This document shows, piece after piece, positions 1 to 7,949 of a stretch of 64,000 bases of DNA. This DNA comes from Propionivibrio sp. (GTDB taxonomy: Bacteria; Pseudomonadota; Gammaproteobacteria; Burkholderiales; Rhodocyclaceae), in the NCBI GenBank assembly GCA_016705685.1, contig JADJLB010000001.1:1024422-1088421 (forward strand), in the 5' to 3' direction. The notes under the pieces were generated by a model that did no database searches, had not been told where the DNA came from, and saw only the letters and a list, made by a program, of their open reading frames with translations. The number at the start of each line of letters is the position of its first letter. The stretch's first letter is position 1. A program made the translations under genes and the position numbers.

Positions 1-449
1 ACGACGTAATTTCGACGCCGATCCGCCTGCTCGACATGGGCGTGCCGCGCTACATGGTCGCCTTGTCGCTGCAACTGGTGCTGGCCCAGCGGCTGGTTCG
101 CGTCATCTGCGAAAATTGCGCCGAAGCGCATGCGCCGACGCCGCACGAACTCGAATGGCTGCGCTATGAGTTGGGCGATACCGTGAAGCAGAGTCGCTTC
201 AAGCAGGGCAAGGGGTGCGCGCATTGCGGCGGAACCGGCTATTCGGGGCGCACCGGCGTCTACGAGATGCTCGAAATGACCAACGAGATCGTCGAAGCGA
301 TCAACAGCGACGATGCCGGAACGTTCGTCCAGGCGGCGCGCAAGCAGATGGCTGGCGAAACCCTGCGCCGCGACGCGGTGCGACTGGTGGTTGACGGGCG
401 CACGACGATCGAAGAAGCGATGCGCATCAGCAACCAGTTTGAAGACTAG
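1..449 (+). CDS. mshE: MSHA pilus assembly ATPase MshE, C-terminal fragment
   Basis: This is the last ~148 residues of a GspE/PilB-type secretion ATPase; the 5' part lies outside the window. The reading frame is open from base 3, and the downstream ATG at 36 is internal. A Cys pair (CENC) and a second pair (CAHCGG) form the zinc-binding module typical of GspE/PilB C-terminal domains, followed by the usual 'GRTGVYEML' segment. In the cell it would be the cytoplasmic hexamer that powers pilus extension. Its assignment as MshE rather than PilB rests on the msh genes that follow. In known loci mshG follows directly; here two unrelated genes intervene before mshG at 1324. Confidence 0.9.
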   Translation, partial: DVISTPIRLLDMGVPRYMVALSLQLVLAQRLVRVICENCAEAHAPTPHELEWLRYELGDTVKQSRFKQGKGCAHCGGTGYSGRTGVYEMLEMTNEIVEAINSDDAGTFVQAARKQMAGETLRRDAVRLVVDGRTTIEEAMRISNQFED

Positions 450-477
450 CGCGGTCTCTCCCAATCACGACCTGGCC

Positions 478-804
478 ATGCGCACACATCGGGAAATTGA
501 CCAACGAAGCCTTGCACTGCATCGATTGATCGCAGCGAAGGTCCGGAGCGACCTTGCTTTACTGGGCAAAGCGAAACAGATCCTGCTGCGCTGGCGGAGT
601 ACGGTTTCTCCACGAACCTTCGTCTATCTGGATGAATGGCAACATTTGCTCGATCAGGGGCCGGATGTTTGTCTGGCCGTTGCGGTCGAAGATTCGGAGC
701 GAGCAGCGGCGCTGCGTCAGGCATCGCCTTTGGCTTGCCTGCTCACGCCAAAAGAACGTTTCGAGTTCCTGAAATCCTGGGGGGGGGCGCATGCGTCGCA
801 ATGA
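478..804 (+). CDS. Small protein paired with DUF6036-type nucleotidyltransferase (putative antitoxin-like partner)
   Basis: A 108-residue basic, helix-rich protein beginning MRTHREIDQRSLALHR. The ATG at 478 is chosen because upstream in-frame codons overlap mshE and read as shadow. Its central part carries a 'VEDSERAAALRQASP' segment and a 'LTPKERFEFLK' segment that I recall from small proteins encoded directly upstream of DUF6036 nucleotidyltransferases. It overlaps the next gene by 14 nt, which indicates translational coupling. Its last codons run through a G9 tract (779-787). The partner/antitoxin role is inferred from gene arrangement only; no DNA-binding fold was established. Confidence 0.6.
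   Translation: MRTHREIDQRSLALHRLIAAKVRSDLALLGKAKQILLRWRSTVSPRTFVYLDEWQHLLDQGPDVCLAVAVEDSERAAALRQASPLACLLTPKERFEFLKSWGGAHASQ
779..787 (+). repeat. G9 homopolymer at a gene junction
   Basis: Nine consecutive G residues lie 3 nt before the ATG (791) of the nucleotidyltransferase gene and inside the last codons of the upstream gene. The upstream gene is in frame 1 and the downstream gene in frame 2. Losing one G lets the upstream frame read straight through the downstream ATG (Trp-Gly-Gly-Arg-Met-Arg-Arg), fusing the two proteins. The tract could be a slippage hot spot or a sequencing-length uncertainty. Confidence 0.7.
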
Positions 805-1321
805 GCTGGAACATCTCATTCGCGCTGCGTCGGCCATTACGGACCAGTACGAAATCATGGTTATTGGCAGCCAGTCGATTTTGGGCGCGCTAGCATCCCC
901 CCCGGATTCCTTGCTGGAGTCCATGGAGGCGGATGTCTACCCCTTGCATCGGCCGGACCTTGCCGATTTGATCGATGGATCGATTGGCGAGGGATCGCCT
1001 TTTCACGAACGTTTTGGCTACTATGCCCAAGGCGTCGGGCCGGAAACTGCCCTCTTGCCTGAAGGTTGGCAAAGTCGGGTGCTCAGAATCCAGAATCGGA
1101 ATACCGACCTCAAAGTCGGCTTGTGTCTTGAGCCACACGACCTGGCGGCATCGAAACTTGCGGCGGGCCGCGAGAAGGACTGGCGATTTGTCGAAGAATT
1201 GATTCGTCATCGCATCGTTGCCGGAGGAACCCTTGAACAACGCGTCGAGACCCTTCCGATATCCTCCTCAAAAATTGAGCGGCTCAAGGCGTGGGTAGCG
1301 GCGCGAGCGGCTGAGTCCTGA
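791..1321 (+). CDS. DUF6036/AbiEii-like nucleotidyltransferase (putative toxin-like)
   Basis: A 176-residue protein with an N-terminal nucleotidyltransferase signature: a 'VIGSQSILG' strand-loop (residues 24-32) followed by 'MEADVYP' (45-51), resembling the GS...(D/E)xD metal site of minimal nucleotidyltransferases. A later 'LEPHDLAASKLAAGREKDW' segment is also typical of the family. Relatives include AbiEii-like toxins and DUF6036 proteins found as the second gene of two-gene modules. The ATG lies inside the upstream gene (14-nt overlap), and the stop is only 2 nt before mshG, so it is probably co-transcribed with the pilus genes. A C7 run (897-903) lies within the coding region. The toxin role is inference; the first metal-site residue is Glu rather than Asp. 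Confidence 0.65.
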   Translation: MRRNELEHLIRAASAITDQYEIMVIGSQSILGALASPPDSLLESMEADVYPLHRPDLADLIDGSIGEGSPFHERFGYYAQGVGPETALLPEGWQSRVLRIQNRNTDLKVGLCLEPHDLAASKLAAGREKDWRFVEELIRHRIVAGGTLEQRVETLPISSSKIERLKAWVAARAAES

Positions 1322-1323
1322 CC

Positions 1324-2553
1324 ATGCCGACCTTCGCCTACAAAGGACGCAACACGGGCGGGCAGCTCATCGAGGGCGTGCTTGACGGCGCCAACGCGGG
1401 TGCGGTTGTCGATCTGTTGCTCGGGCAGGGGCTGACGCCGGTTGAAATCAACGAAACAAAAGCCAAGGCCGCGAAAACACCCGTCGGGTTGAACGTCACC
1501 TTGTTCAAGCAGAAGGTGACCCACATCGATTTGCTGCTGTTCAGCCGCCAGATGCATACATTGCTCAAGTCCGGCGTGCCGATCATGCGCGCCTTGAACG
1601 GCTTGCAGGACGCGGCAATCAACCCGGAAATGAAGCGCGTGATCGGCGAGGTGCGCGAAAGCCTGGAGGGCGGCCGCGAACTGTCGCAGGCACTGGCGCG
1701 GCATCCGCGCGTGTTTTCGTCGTTCTACCTGTCGATGGTGCGCGTCGGCGAAGCGACCGGCCTGCTGGAGGAAATATTTTTCAGGCTGTTCGAGCATCTT
1801 GAATTCGAGCGCTACATGCGCGAACAAGTGAAAACGGCGTTGCGCTACCCGATGTTCGTGGTGATCGCCATGGCCGTGGCGCTGGTCATCGTCAATCTGT
1901 TCGTCATCCCCGCCTTTGCCAAGGTATTTGCCGGATTCGGTGCCGAATTGCCGCTGATGACGCAGGTACTGCTCGGCTTTTCCAACTTCATGGTCGCCTA
2001 CTGGCCTCTTATGCTTGCCGGCGTGATCGGCGGCATCGTGGCCTTTCGCGCCTGGGTGGGAACGGTGACCGGGCGTTATGACTGGGACCGTATGTCATTG
2101 AAATTCCCGATCGCCGGAAAGATTCTGCACAAGGCGGCGCTTTCACGTTTTGCGCGGAGTTTTTCATTGGCGATACGCAGCGGCGTTCCGGTCATGCAGG
2201 CGCTGTCCAACTCGGCGCAAACGGTCGATAACAGCTATGTTTCGCGCTGCATCGAGGGCATGCGAGAGAACGTCGAGCGCGGCGAGAGTCTGCTGCGCGC
2301 AACGATCAGCGCCGGCATCTTTACTCCGGTGGTATTGCAGATGGTTGCCGTCGGTGAAGAGTCGGGCGCGGTGGACGACATGATGAACGAGATCGGCGAC
2401 ATGTACCGGCAGGAGGTCGAATATGAACTCAAGACACTGGGGCAGCAGATCGAACCGATCCTTATCGTCATGCTCGGCGTCATGGTGCTGATCCTCGCGC
2501 TGGGTATCTTCCTGCCGATGTGGGATCTGGGCAAGGTGGCGATCAAGCGATGA
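1324..2553 (+). CDS. mshG: MSHA pilus inner-membrane platform protein MshG
   Basis: A 409-residue GspF/PilC-family protein that begins MPTFAYKGR, the usual N-terminus of this family. Two T2SF domains (about residues 70-195 and 270-400) each end in hydrophobic membrane segments; further membrane helices lie at about 170-195, 215-240 and 380-402. It would form the inner-membrane platform that couples the MshE ATPase to pilin polymerization. It starts 2 nt after the nucleotidyltransferase stop codon and is followed 4 nt later by mshF. Length matches the family. Confidence 0.93.
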   Translation: MPTFAYKGRNTGGQLIEGVLDGANAGAVVDLLLGQGLTPVEINETKAKAAKTPVGLNVTLFKQKVTHIDLLLFSRQMHTLLKSGVPIMRALNGLQDAAINPEMKRVIGEVRESLEGGRELSQALARHPRVFSSFYLSMVRVGEATGLLEEIFFRLFEHLEFERYMREQVKTALRYPMFVVIAMAVALVIVNLFVIPAFAKVFAGFGAELPLMTQVLLGFSNFMVAYWPLMLAGVIGGIVAFRAWVGTVTGRYDWDRMSLKFPIAGKILHKAALSRFARSFSLAIRSGVPVMQALSNSAQTVDNSYVSRCIEGMRENVERGESLLRATISAGIFTPVVLQMVAVGEESGAVDDMMNEIGDMYRQEVEYELKTLGQQIEPILIVMLGVMVLILALGIFLPMWDLGKVAIKR

Positions 2554-2557
2554 GGCC

Positions 2558-3100
2558 ATGATTCCACACGAGCCTCGCCGACTCGGTTATTACGCGAACA
2601 AGAACTGGTTTCAACGCGCGGTGTTGTTGGTGATTATTGGATTGTTTGTAGTGGGCCTTTTATCGGTACTGGACGAGACAAAGCAACGGACGGAAGAACA
2701 GATGGTTTCACTCACCGTACGCAATATGCGAACAGGACTGCAACTGGCGATGGGAGATGCGCTGATGCATCAACGCGAACACGAGATGGCTTCCTGGGTC
2801 GGCAGCAACCCGGTGCGCTGGTTGAACACGATCCCGGAGGGATATCGCGGCGAGTGTTCGGGCGATCAACGCCGGAACTTGGCCGCGGGCGAATGGTGTT
2901 TCGAACGTGACCGGCGGGAACTGGTTTACCAGCCGCGCCACGTCGATCAACTGCGCGTCCTGCCCGAGGGCAGCACGGCTCAGTGCGAGCAATTGAGCTG
3001 GCGCGTGGCGCGGGCGCCGAAAGCAGCCGCAAGCGGTGGTTTCGTCGGGCTGCGTATTGAATCCGCATCAGCGTGCCATTGGGTTCAGGTCGGACGTTGA
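2558..3100 (+). CDS. mshF: MshF-like MSHA biogenesis protein
   Basis: A 180-residue protein with a short cytoplasmic N-terminus, one membrane helix (about residues 19-38) and a periplasmic remainder, giving a bitopic topology. Its position between mshG and the first pilin gene matches mshF in Vibrio and Shewanella, and the C-terminal half has the 'GEWCFERDRRELVYQP' pattern I associate with that poorly conserved family. Three further Cys residues lie in the periplasmic part. The role in pilus assembly is not known. It starts 4 nt after mshG and is followed by an 88-nt gap before the pilin genes. Confidence 0.7.
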   Translation: MIPHEPRRLGYYANKNWFQRAVLLVIIGLFVVGLLSVLDETKQRTEEQMVSLTVRNMRTGLQLAMGDALMHQREHEMASWVGSNPVRWLNTIPEGYRGECSGDQRRNLAAGEWCFERDRRELVYQPRHVDQLRVLPEGSTAQCEQLSWRVARAPKAAASGGFVGLRIESASACHWVQVGR

Positions 3101-3137
3101 AATTGTGGGTAAAGAAGCAGCAACTTTTGCCGTTAAG

Positions 3138-3149
3138 CGCCATATGGCG
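3138..3149. promoter_or_regulatory. 12-bp perfect palindrome upstream of the pilin genes
   Basis: CGCCATATGGCG is a perfect 12-bp palindrome located 40 nt before the mshB start, in the only sizable gap between mshF and the pilins. It could be an operator half-site pair or a short RNA hairpin. No confident -35/-10 pair was found around it. Confidence 0.35.
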
Positions 3150-3188
3150 TATCTTCAGGCCGTGAGGCCAATCTAGGGAGGACTATTC

Positions 3189-3671
3189 ATGCGACAAAGA
3201 TCAAGAGGCTTCACCCTGATCGAGTTGATCATCGTGATCACCATTATCGGTATTCTGGCAGCGATAGCACTGCCTCGCTATATCGCAGCACAACGGGATG
3301 CCAGAACGGCCAAGGCGCAAGCCATTTATGGCAGTGTCCGTGCTGCGGCAGCGTTGGCGAAAGCACGCTGCGAACTGGATTTGGCGGCACTAGTCACCAC
3401 TCCGGCGCCAACGTGCACCTCCACCGCCGGGACGGCCAGCATGGATGGTACGGCGGTCGATATGGTAAACCGTTATCCGGCGGCTACCCTCACAGGAATT
3501 CTTGCTGCCGCCCAGATTGATTCGGCAAATGATGGCGTAACGATTGTTATTGGCCCGCCCCTGACCATCACCATGAACGGGGCAACAACGCCGGCGAACT
3601 GCCGCATCAGCTATACTGCCGCGCCGGCGAACGGTTCACCAAGTATCTTACTTGATTCGACTGACTGTTAA
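3189..3671 (+). CDS. mshB: Type IV pilin, MshB-like
   Basis: A 160-residue type IV pilin with a short leader MRQRSRG, cleavage site G^F and then FTLIELIIVITIIGILAAIALP. Glu5 of the mature protein, needed for methylation and assembly, is present. The C-terminus has a Cys pair (CRISY ... DC at the end) that could close a D-region disulfide loop. A good ribosome-binding site (GGGAGGA) precedes the ATG. It lies directly upstream of the mshA-like gene, the mshB position in characterized loci. Relative to classical MshB it is somewhat short and Ala/Thr-rich. Confidence 0.8.
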   Translation: MRQRSRGFTLIELIIVITIIGILAAIALPRYIAAQRDARTAKAQAIYGSVRAAAALAKARCELDLAALVTTPAPTCTSTAGTASMDGTAVDMVNRYPAATLTGILAAAQIDSANDGVTIVIGPPLTITMNGATTPANCRISYTAAPANGSPSILLDSTDC

Positions 3672-3688
3672 TCCCGAAAGGAAATTTC

Positions 3689-4132
3689 ATGCTGAAGCAA
3701 AAAGGTTTTACCCTCATCGAACTCATCGTCGTCATTGTCATTTTGGGTATTCTGGCGGCGACGGCACTGCCGAAGTTTGTTGATTTGTCATCCGATGCTG
3801 GTGACGCAGCGACGAAAGGAGTCGCTGGAGCGATTGCTTCGGCAACCGCGGTTAACTACGCGGCAAAGGCTGTTGGTAAAGCTGGCGCAGCTACCTTGAA
3901 CGATACCAATGCTGCGACTTGTACTACCGCAGTTTTACAACCGTTGGTAAGTGGCATTACATTGACCGATGGGGCTGGCGCAACAGCGAATGCCGATACT
4001 TACAACGTCACGACCGGGGCTGGTGCTCCTGCGGTTACCTGCGCAGCCAGTCCGGGAGTGGCAACAAAATGCACCCTTCAAGGGTTCAAGGGTTCATCCT
4101 ACCAAGCAACGGTTATTTGCACTGGCCCGTAA
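3689..4132 (+). CDS. mshA: Major MSHA pilin subunit, MshA-like
   Basis: A 147-residue pilin beginning MLKQKG^FTLIELIVVIVILGIL, with the prepilin-peptidase site and mature Glu5. The segment after the membrane helix (ALPKFVDLSSDAG) is typical of MshA. The body is rich in Ala, Gly and Thr with four Cys. AAAGGAAA upstream gives a good ribosome-binding site. It is likely the shaft-forming subunit because of its motif match, position and the strong RNA hairpin directly downstream, which often separates a highly expressed pilin from the rest of its operon. Confidence 0.85.
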   Translation: MLKQKGFTLIELIVVIVILGILAATALPKFVDLSSDAGDAATKGVAGAIASATAVNYAAKAVGKAGAATLNDTNAATCTTAVLQPLVSGITLTDGAGATANADTYNVTTGAGAPAVTCAASPGVATKCTLQGFKGSSYQATVICTGP

Positions 4133-4221
4133 CATGTCTTGAGGTTCATTGGGGGCCTCAACCTATGTATGGGCTTGCTGAGCATCGGGCCGTAGCCCAC
4201 GCCAACTGGCGATCTTGAGGA

Positions 4222-4266
4222 AAATGGCCCGGAGAATGGCTAGAATAGGCGATCTCCGGGCCATTT
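4222..4266 (+). terminator. Long perfect hairpin after mshA (attenuator or mRNA-stabilizing terminator)
   Basis: AAATGGCCCGGAGA (4222-4235) pairs perfectly with TCTCCGGGCCATTT (4253-4266), a 14-bp stem with a 17-nt loop, about 90 nt after the mshA stop. It lacks a long T tract, so termination may be partial. A weaker upstream pair TTGAGG/CCTCAA lies at about 4139-4161. The layout fits differential expression: much mshA transcript, less of mshQ and the minor pilins. Confidence 0.7.
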
Positions 4267-4332
4267 GCTCTACGGTGGCCCGTGCATGCGGGTTTCGGCG
4301 ATGTGGCGTGAGGAGGTGTGGGATGGTGGCTC

Positions 4333-7300
4333 ATGAAGCTAGCTAAGTTAGCCGGCTGGTTGTGCCTGCTGGCGCTGGCGCTTCTTCTGGCGCCGCGTCT
4401 GGCTCTGGCGGTGACCTACGTTAACCAGTCCTACCCGTTTGCCTGGATCGACTCCACCGGCCATACCAAGGTGGGGTACAACACCGTCCCCTACAAGTTC
4501 AATTCCGTCGCCGGTTGCGGAACGACGCCACCCACGCTGGACGACACGTTGAGCGACGATATTCCGTTGGGTTTCAACTTCATGTACGGCGGCGTGGTGT
4601 TCACCAGCGCCCGCATCATGAGCAACGGGCGTCTGCAGTTTGGCAATACGACCTGCGGTTTCGGCAGTCCGGTGACGCAATTGCCGTATCCAAACGCCAG
4701 TCTGAATTACACGATGCGCATTTACGGCAACGATCTGGATCACACCGCCAAGTCCGAGGTTCCCGCCTATACCACGGTCTGCCTCAATCGCATCTCATGC
4801 TATGTCAGTTACGCCACGCTCGGCACAGCGCCCAACCGCAGCTTTGTCGTGACCTGGAACAACGTGCCGGAATGGGCGTCGGGAGGGTCGACCAGCGGCA
4901 ACTACAACCTGCAGATCATCCTGCAGGAAAATGGCGAGTTCATCTATCAGTACGGGGCGAATACACCCGGCCCCGGTAACGCCACCGCCCAGGTTGGCTG
5001 GCAGGTCGATACCAACGACTATGACATTCCGGCAGTCGGCTACCCGGCGAGCAACAGCGCGATCAAGTTTTATATTCCGCGCCCGGTCGCCGAGTACCGC
5101 ATGGAACAGGGGAGCTGGAACGGCACCGCCGGCGAGGTACTCGATACCAGCGGCAACGCCCGCCACGGCACGGCCATTGTGGCCGGTGCCGGCTTGCTGC
5201 CGTCGGACGTGGCGACCGGGAAGGTTTGCCGTGGTGGTCAGATCGCGGATAACGCCACGGCGGCAAACATCAGCGCGATCAATTCGAATGTTTCGATACC
5301 AACCACCGTCGGGGCCGTCGGCACGATCGCGTTCTGGTACAACAACTCCAGCGGCGATCGCATGCTGTTCGACGCCAGTGTGGCCAATAACCAATGGTTT
5401 TACCTAATGCGCACCGGTAGCCGGACCCTACGTTTTGTCGTTACCGACAGCGGCGGTACGCGTCGCGCCGTCGAAACGGCTGCCAACGCCATACCCAATG
5501 CGGGCTGGACGCACATTGCGGTGACCTGGAATTTCAATGCGCTGGCGGCGGCCAACAGTGACCGCCTGCGTATCTATGTAAATGGCGTATTGTCCAACAC
5601 GTCGGCATTCACTACGGGGAATACACTTTCGGCCAGCATCGGCACGCTTTACCTCGGCGACAACCGCAGCAGCTTCATCGACGCGACCGGTCCCGGGACG
5701 GGCGCATCCGCCGGCAACCCCGGCGGAACCAACGCCACGCTCGACGAGTTTCGAATTTACAACTACGAGGGCGCCGTCGGGCTGGTGCTGCGCGATATGA
5801 ATCAAGCCGGTTCCTGTCTGAGTCACTACGCCATTGCGACCTCCGGCATGCCGTCGGTCTGCTCGCCGGCGCTGCCGGTGCAAGTGACGGTGGCGGCGCA
5901 TGACAGCGGGCACAGCGGCGTGATCATGCCCAACAACACGACGCAGATTGCGCTTTTTATCTCCTCCACCTCCGTCCCCGGAAGCTTGGCCGCGCCCCGT
6001 ACCAATGGCGGCGACTGGAGCCTCGTGTCGGGCTATGGCACGTTTGACAACGGAGCGGCCAACGACGGCGTGGCGACGTATATTTTCAACGGCGAGTATC
6101 AGGCGGTGTTCAGCTACCAGCCGAGCATTTCAGGTGACGTATACGCGCACGCGACCGACGGTCAAACCGTCGAGTCCGAAAACGCGCTTATTTCCGTGGC
6201 CGGTTGTGTGGCGAATTTCAACGGCTGTGAAACGGTGGCGCCCCAGTGTGTTCCTGCCGCTCCCCCCGCGCTGGCCTACGCGGCGCTGTACACCAAACTG
6301 GCCAACACGAATTTCAGTCAGGATGGCGTGGCCCTGAAGTCCGACGGCACGCTGGAGAATACTTTTGCTGGCAGTGTCGCCGTTGACCTGCTGGCCAACA
6401 TCAATACTGGCGTCGCCATCGGCGCCAATAATTGCCCGAGCACCCAGGATGCGGTCATCGCGCTGGGCAGTGCCACCTTCAGCGGCGGTCGGGCGACCCT
6501 CGGCGCGATCAATGTGAACAAAGCCTACCGCGATGTGCGCATGCGCTTTACCTGCGCGGCGGCGGTGTGCGGCAGCGCCATCACCCAGTGTTCCAGCGAC
6601 AACTTCGCGATTCGCCCGCAACTGTTTACGCTATCCACGACGACGGCGCTGAATCCGGCATCGAACAAGCTGGCCGCCGGCGAGGACTTCAATCTGACGG
6701 CCAACCCCGGCGTGACCGTGGGTTACACCGGAACGCCGGCCGTCACGACGGCGCTGGTCAAGGACCACAACGCGGCTGTGGCGGGCGTGCTGAACGGCAG
6801 TTTCAGCGCGGCCAGCGGGGGCAATGCAACAGGCATTTTCCAGTATCAGGATGTCGGGACGATTACCTTCAGTGCCGATGCGGTCACGGACGCCTCCTAT
6901 ACCAGCGTCGATCAGGCCAGCGGCGGTTGCGTCGCCGCGTCGACTTCGAATACGGCCAGCGGCGGCAAGTTCGGCTGCACGGTGGGCAGTTCGGTGCTGG
7001 GGCCGCTCGGCCGCTTCTACCCGCATCATTTTGCTGTCAATGCCAGTTTCGTTCCGGCCTGCGCTGGGGGCTTCACGTACATGGATCACGACGCGCTGGC
7101 GACGGTGCTCGATGTCACCGCCCAGAGCAAGAGCGACGCCACGACCACGCGCTATGTCACTCCGGCGAGCGCCAGTGTACCGCTCGCCACGCTGGGCCTC
7201 AGTCTCCTCAACGCCGCCAGTGCGACCGATCTGCTGACCCGGCTGTCTCAGCCGGTGGTGCCGGCGCGTGTGTGGACGGCAGGCGTCTACACGGGAAGCG

Positions 7301-7941
7301 ATACCTATCGCTTCGATGCCCGAAACCTGGCCACCCCGGTCGTCGATGGACCGTATGACAGTTTGAAATGGCGGGTGACCATCACCGATGCCACCGACGG
7401 CGTGCAGATCACGAAACTTAACGGCGCCGCAGTGGCGGCCGTATCCAGCGTCGATTCGCTCGGCACGCGCATGCGCTTTGGCCGTCTGTGGCTGGGCAAT
7501 GCCTACGGATCTGAGAAGAGCAACCTGTCGCTGCCCTACGAAACCCAGTACTGGAACGGTTTTGCTTTCGTCAAAAATACGCTCGACAGTTGCACGACGC
7601 TGACGGCGGCGAATTTCGGTATCGGCAATTATCAGAATGCGGTGAGCGCTGGCAATCTGCCCGCGACGTCGATTACGCCAGGGGCGTTCGGCAGCGGCGC
7701 CGGCACGGTAACGCTGGCTGCGCCGAATGCGGCGGGTAGCGCCGATCTGGTGGTTCGGCTCAACCCGACGCTGGGCATGTGCCCGGCCTGGGTGCCCGCT
7801 TATCCCGCCGGCGTGCCGGCGACGGCCGATTACCTGCGCGGCAAGTGGTGCGGCGCGGCGTATGACAAGGACCCCGTGGCGCGGGCGACCTTCGGGATCA
7901 ACAAGACCAACCGGCAGATCTATCTCAGAGAGGGCTTTTGA
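4333..7941 (+). CDS. mshQ: MshQ-like large exported adhesin with LamG and DUF6701 domains
   Basis: About 1202 residues from the ATG at 4333. A GTG at 4318 is also in frame, but an AGGAG lies only 2 nt before it, so neither start is certain. The N-terminus is a clear signal peptide ending ...RLALA. After a beta-rich region, a concanavalin A/LamG-type domain spans about residues 250-475 (AEYRMEQGSW, GTIAFWYN, WTHIAVTW, LDEFRIYNY). The remaining C-terminal ~600 residues, Cys-rich and Ala/Thr/Gly-rich, match the DUF6701 region of MshQ. It is predicted to be surface-exposed or pilus-tip associated and to contribute to attachment. In Vibrio and Shewanella mshQ ends the locus; here it follows mshA directly. 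The function is inferred from domains. Confidence 0.82.
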   Translation: MKLAKLAGWLCLLALALLLAPRLALAVTYVNQSYPFAWIDSTGHTKVGYNTVPYKFNSVAGCGTTPPTLDDTLSDDIPLGFNFMYGGVVFTSARIMSNGRLQFGNTTCGFGSPVTQLPYPNASLNYTMRIYGNDLDHTAKSEVPAYTTVCLNRISCYVSYATLGTAPNRSFVVTWNNVPEWASGGSTSGNYNLQIILQENGEFIYQYGANTPGPGNATAQVGWQVDTNDYDIPAVGYPASNSAIKFYIPRPVAEYRMEQGSWNGTAGEVLDTSGNARHGTAIVAGAGLLPSDVATGKVCRGGQIADNATAANISAINSNVSIPTTVGAVGTIAFWYNNSSGDRMLFDASVANNQWFYLMRTGSRTLRFVVTDSGGTRRAVETAANAIPNAGWTHIAVTWNFNALAAANSDRLRIYVNGVLSNTSAFTTGNTLSASIGTLYLGDNRSSFIDATGPGTGASAGNPGGTNATLDEFRIYNYEGAVGLVLRDMNQAGSCLSHYAIATSGMPSVCSPALPVQVTVAAHDSGHSGVIMPNNTTQIALFISSTSVPGSLAAPRTNGGDWSLVSGYGTFDNGAANDGVATYIFNGEYQAVFSYQPSISGDVYAHATDGQTVESENALISVAGCVANFNGCETVAPQCVPAAPPALAYAALYTKLANTNFSQDGVALKSDGTLENTFAGSVAVDLLANINTGVAIGANNCPSTQDAVIALGSATFSGGRATLGAINVNKAYRDVRMRFTCAAAVCGSAITQCSSDNFAIRPQLFTLSTTTALNPASNKLAAGEDFNLTANPGVTVGYTGTPAVTTALVKDHNAAVAGVLNGSFSAASGGNATGIFQYQDVGTITFSADAVTDASYTSVDQASGGCVAASTSNTASGGKFGCTVGSSVLGPLGRFYPHHFAVNASFVPACAGGFTYMDHDALATVLDVTAQSKSDATTTRYVTPASASVPLATLGLSLLNAASATDLLTRLSQPVVPARVWTAGVYTGSDTYRFDARNLATPVVDGPYDSLKWRVTITDATDGVQITKLNGAAVAAVSSVDSLGTRMRFGRLWLGNAYGSEKSNLSLPYETQYWNGFAFVKNTLDSCTTLTAANFGIGNYQNAVSAGNLPATSITPGAFGSGAGTVTLAAPNAAGSADLVVRLNPTLGMCPAWVPAYPAGVPATADYLRGKWCGAAYDKDPVARATFGINKTNRQIYLREGF

Positions 7942-7949
7942 CGACAACC

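Noticed and set aside
4139-4161. TTGAGG/CCTCAA pair just after mshA as a terminator
   Set aside because: Only a 6-bp stem with no U-run; the 14-bp hairpin downstream is far stronger.
6631-7947. A 438-codon open frame antisense to mshQ
   Set aside because: Arg/His-rich shadow composition; mshQ on the other strand has a signal peptide and recognisable domains.
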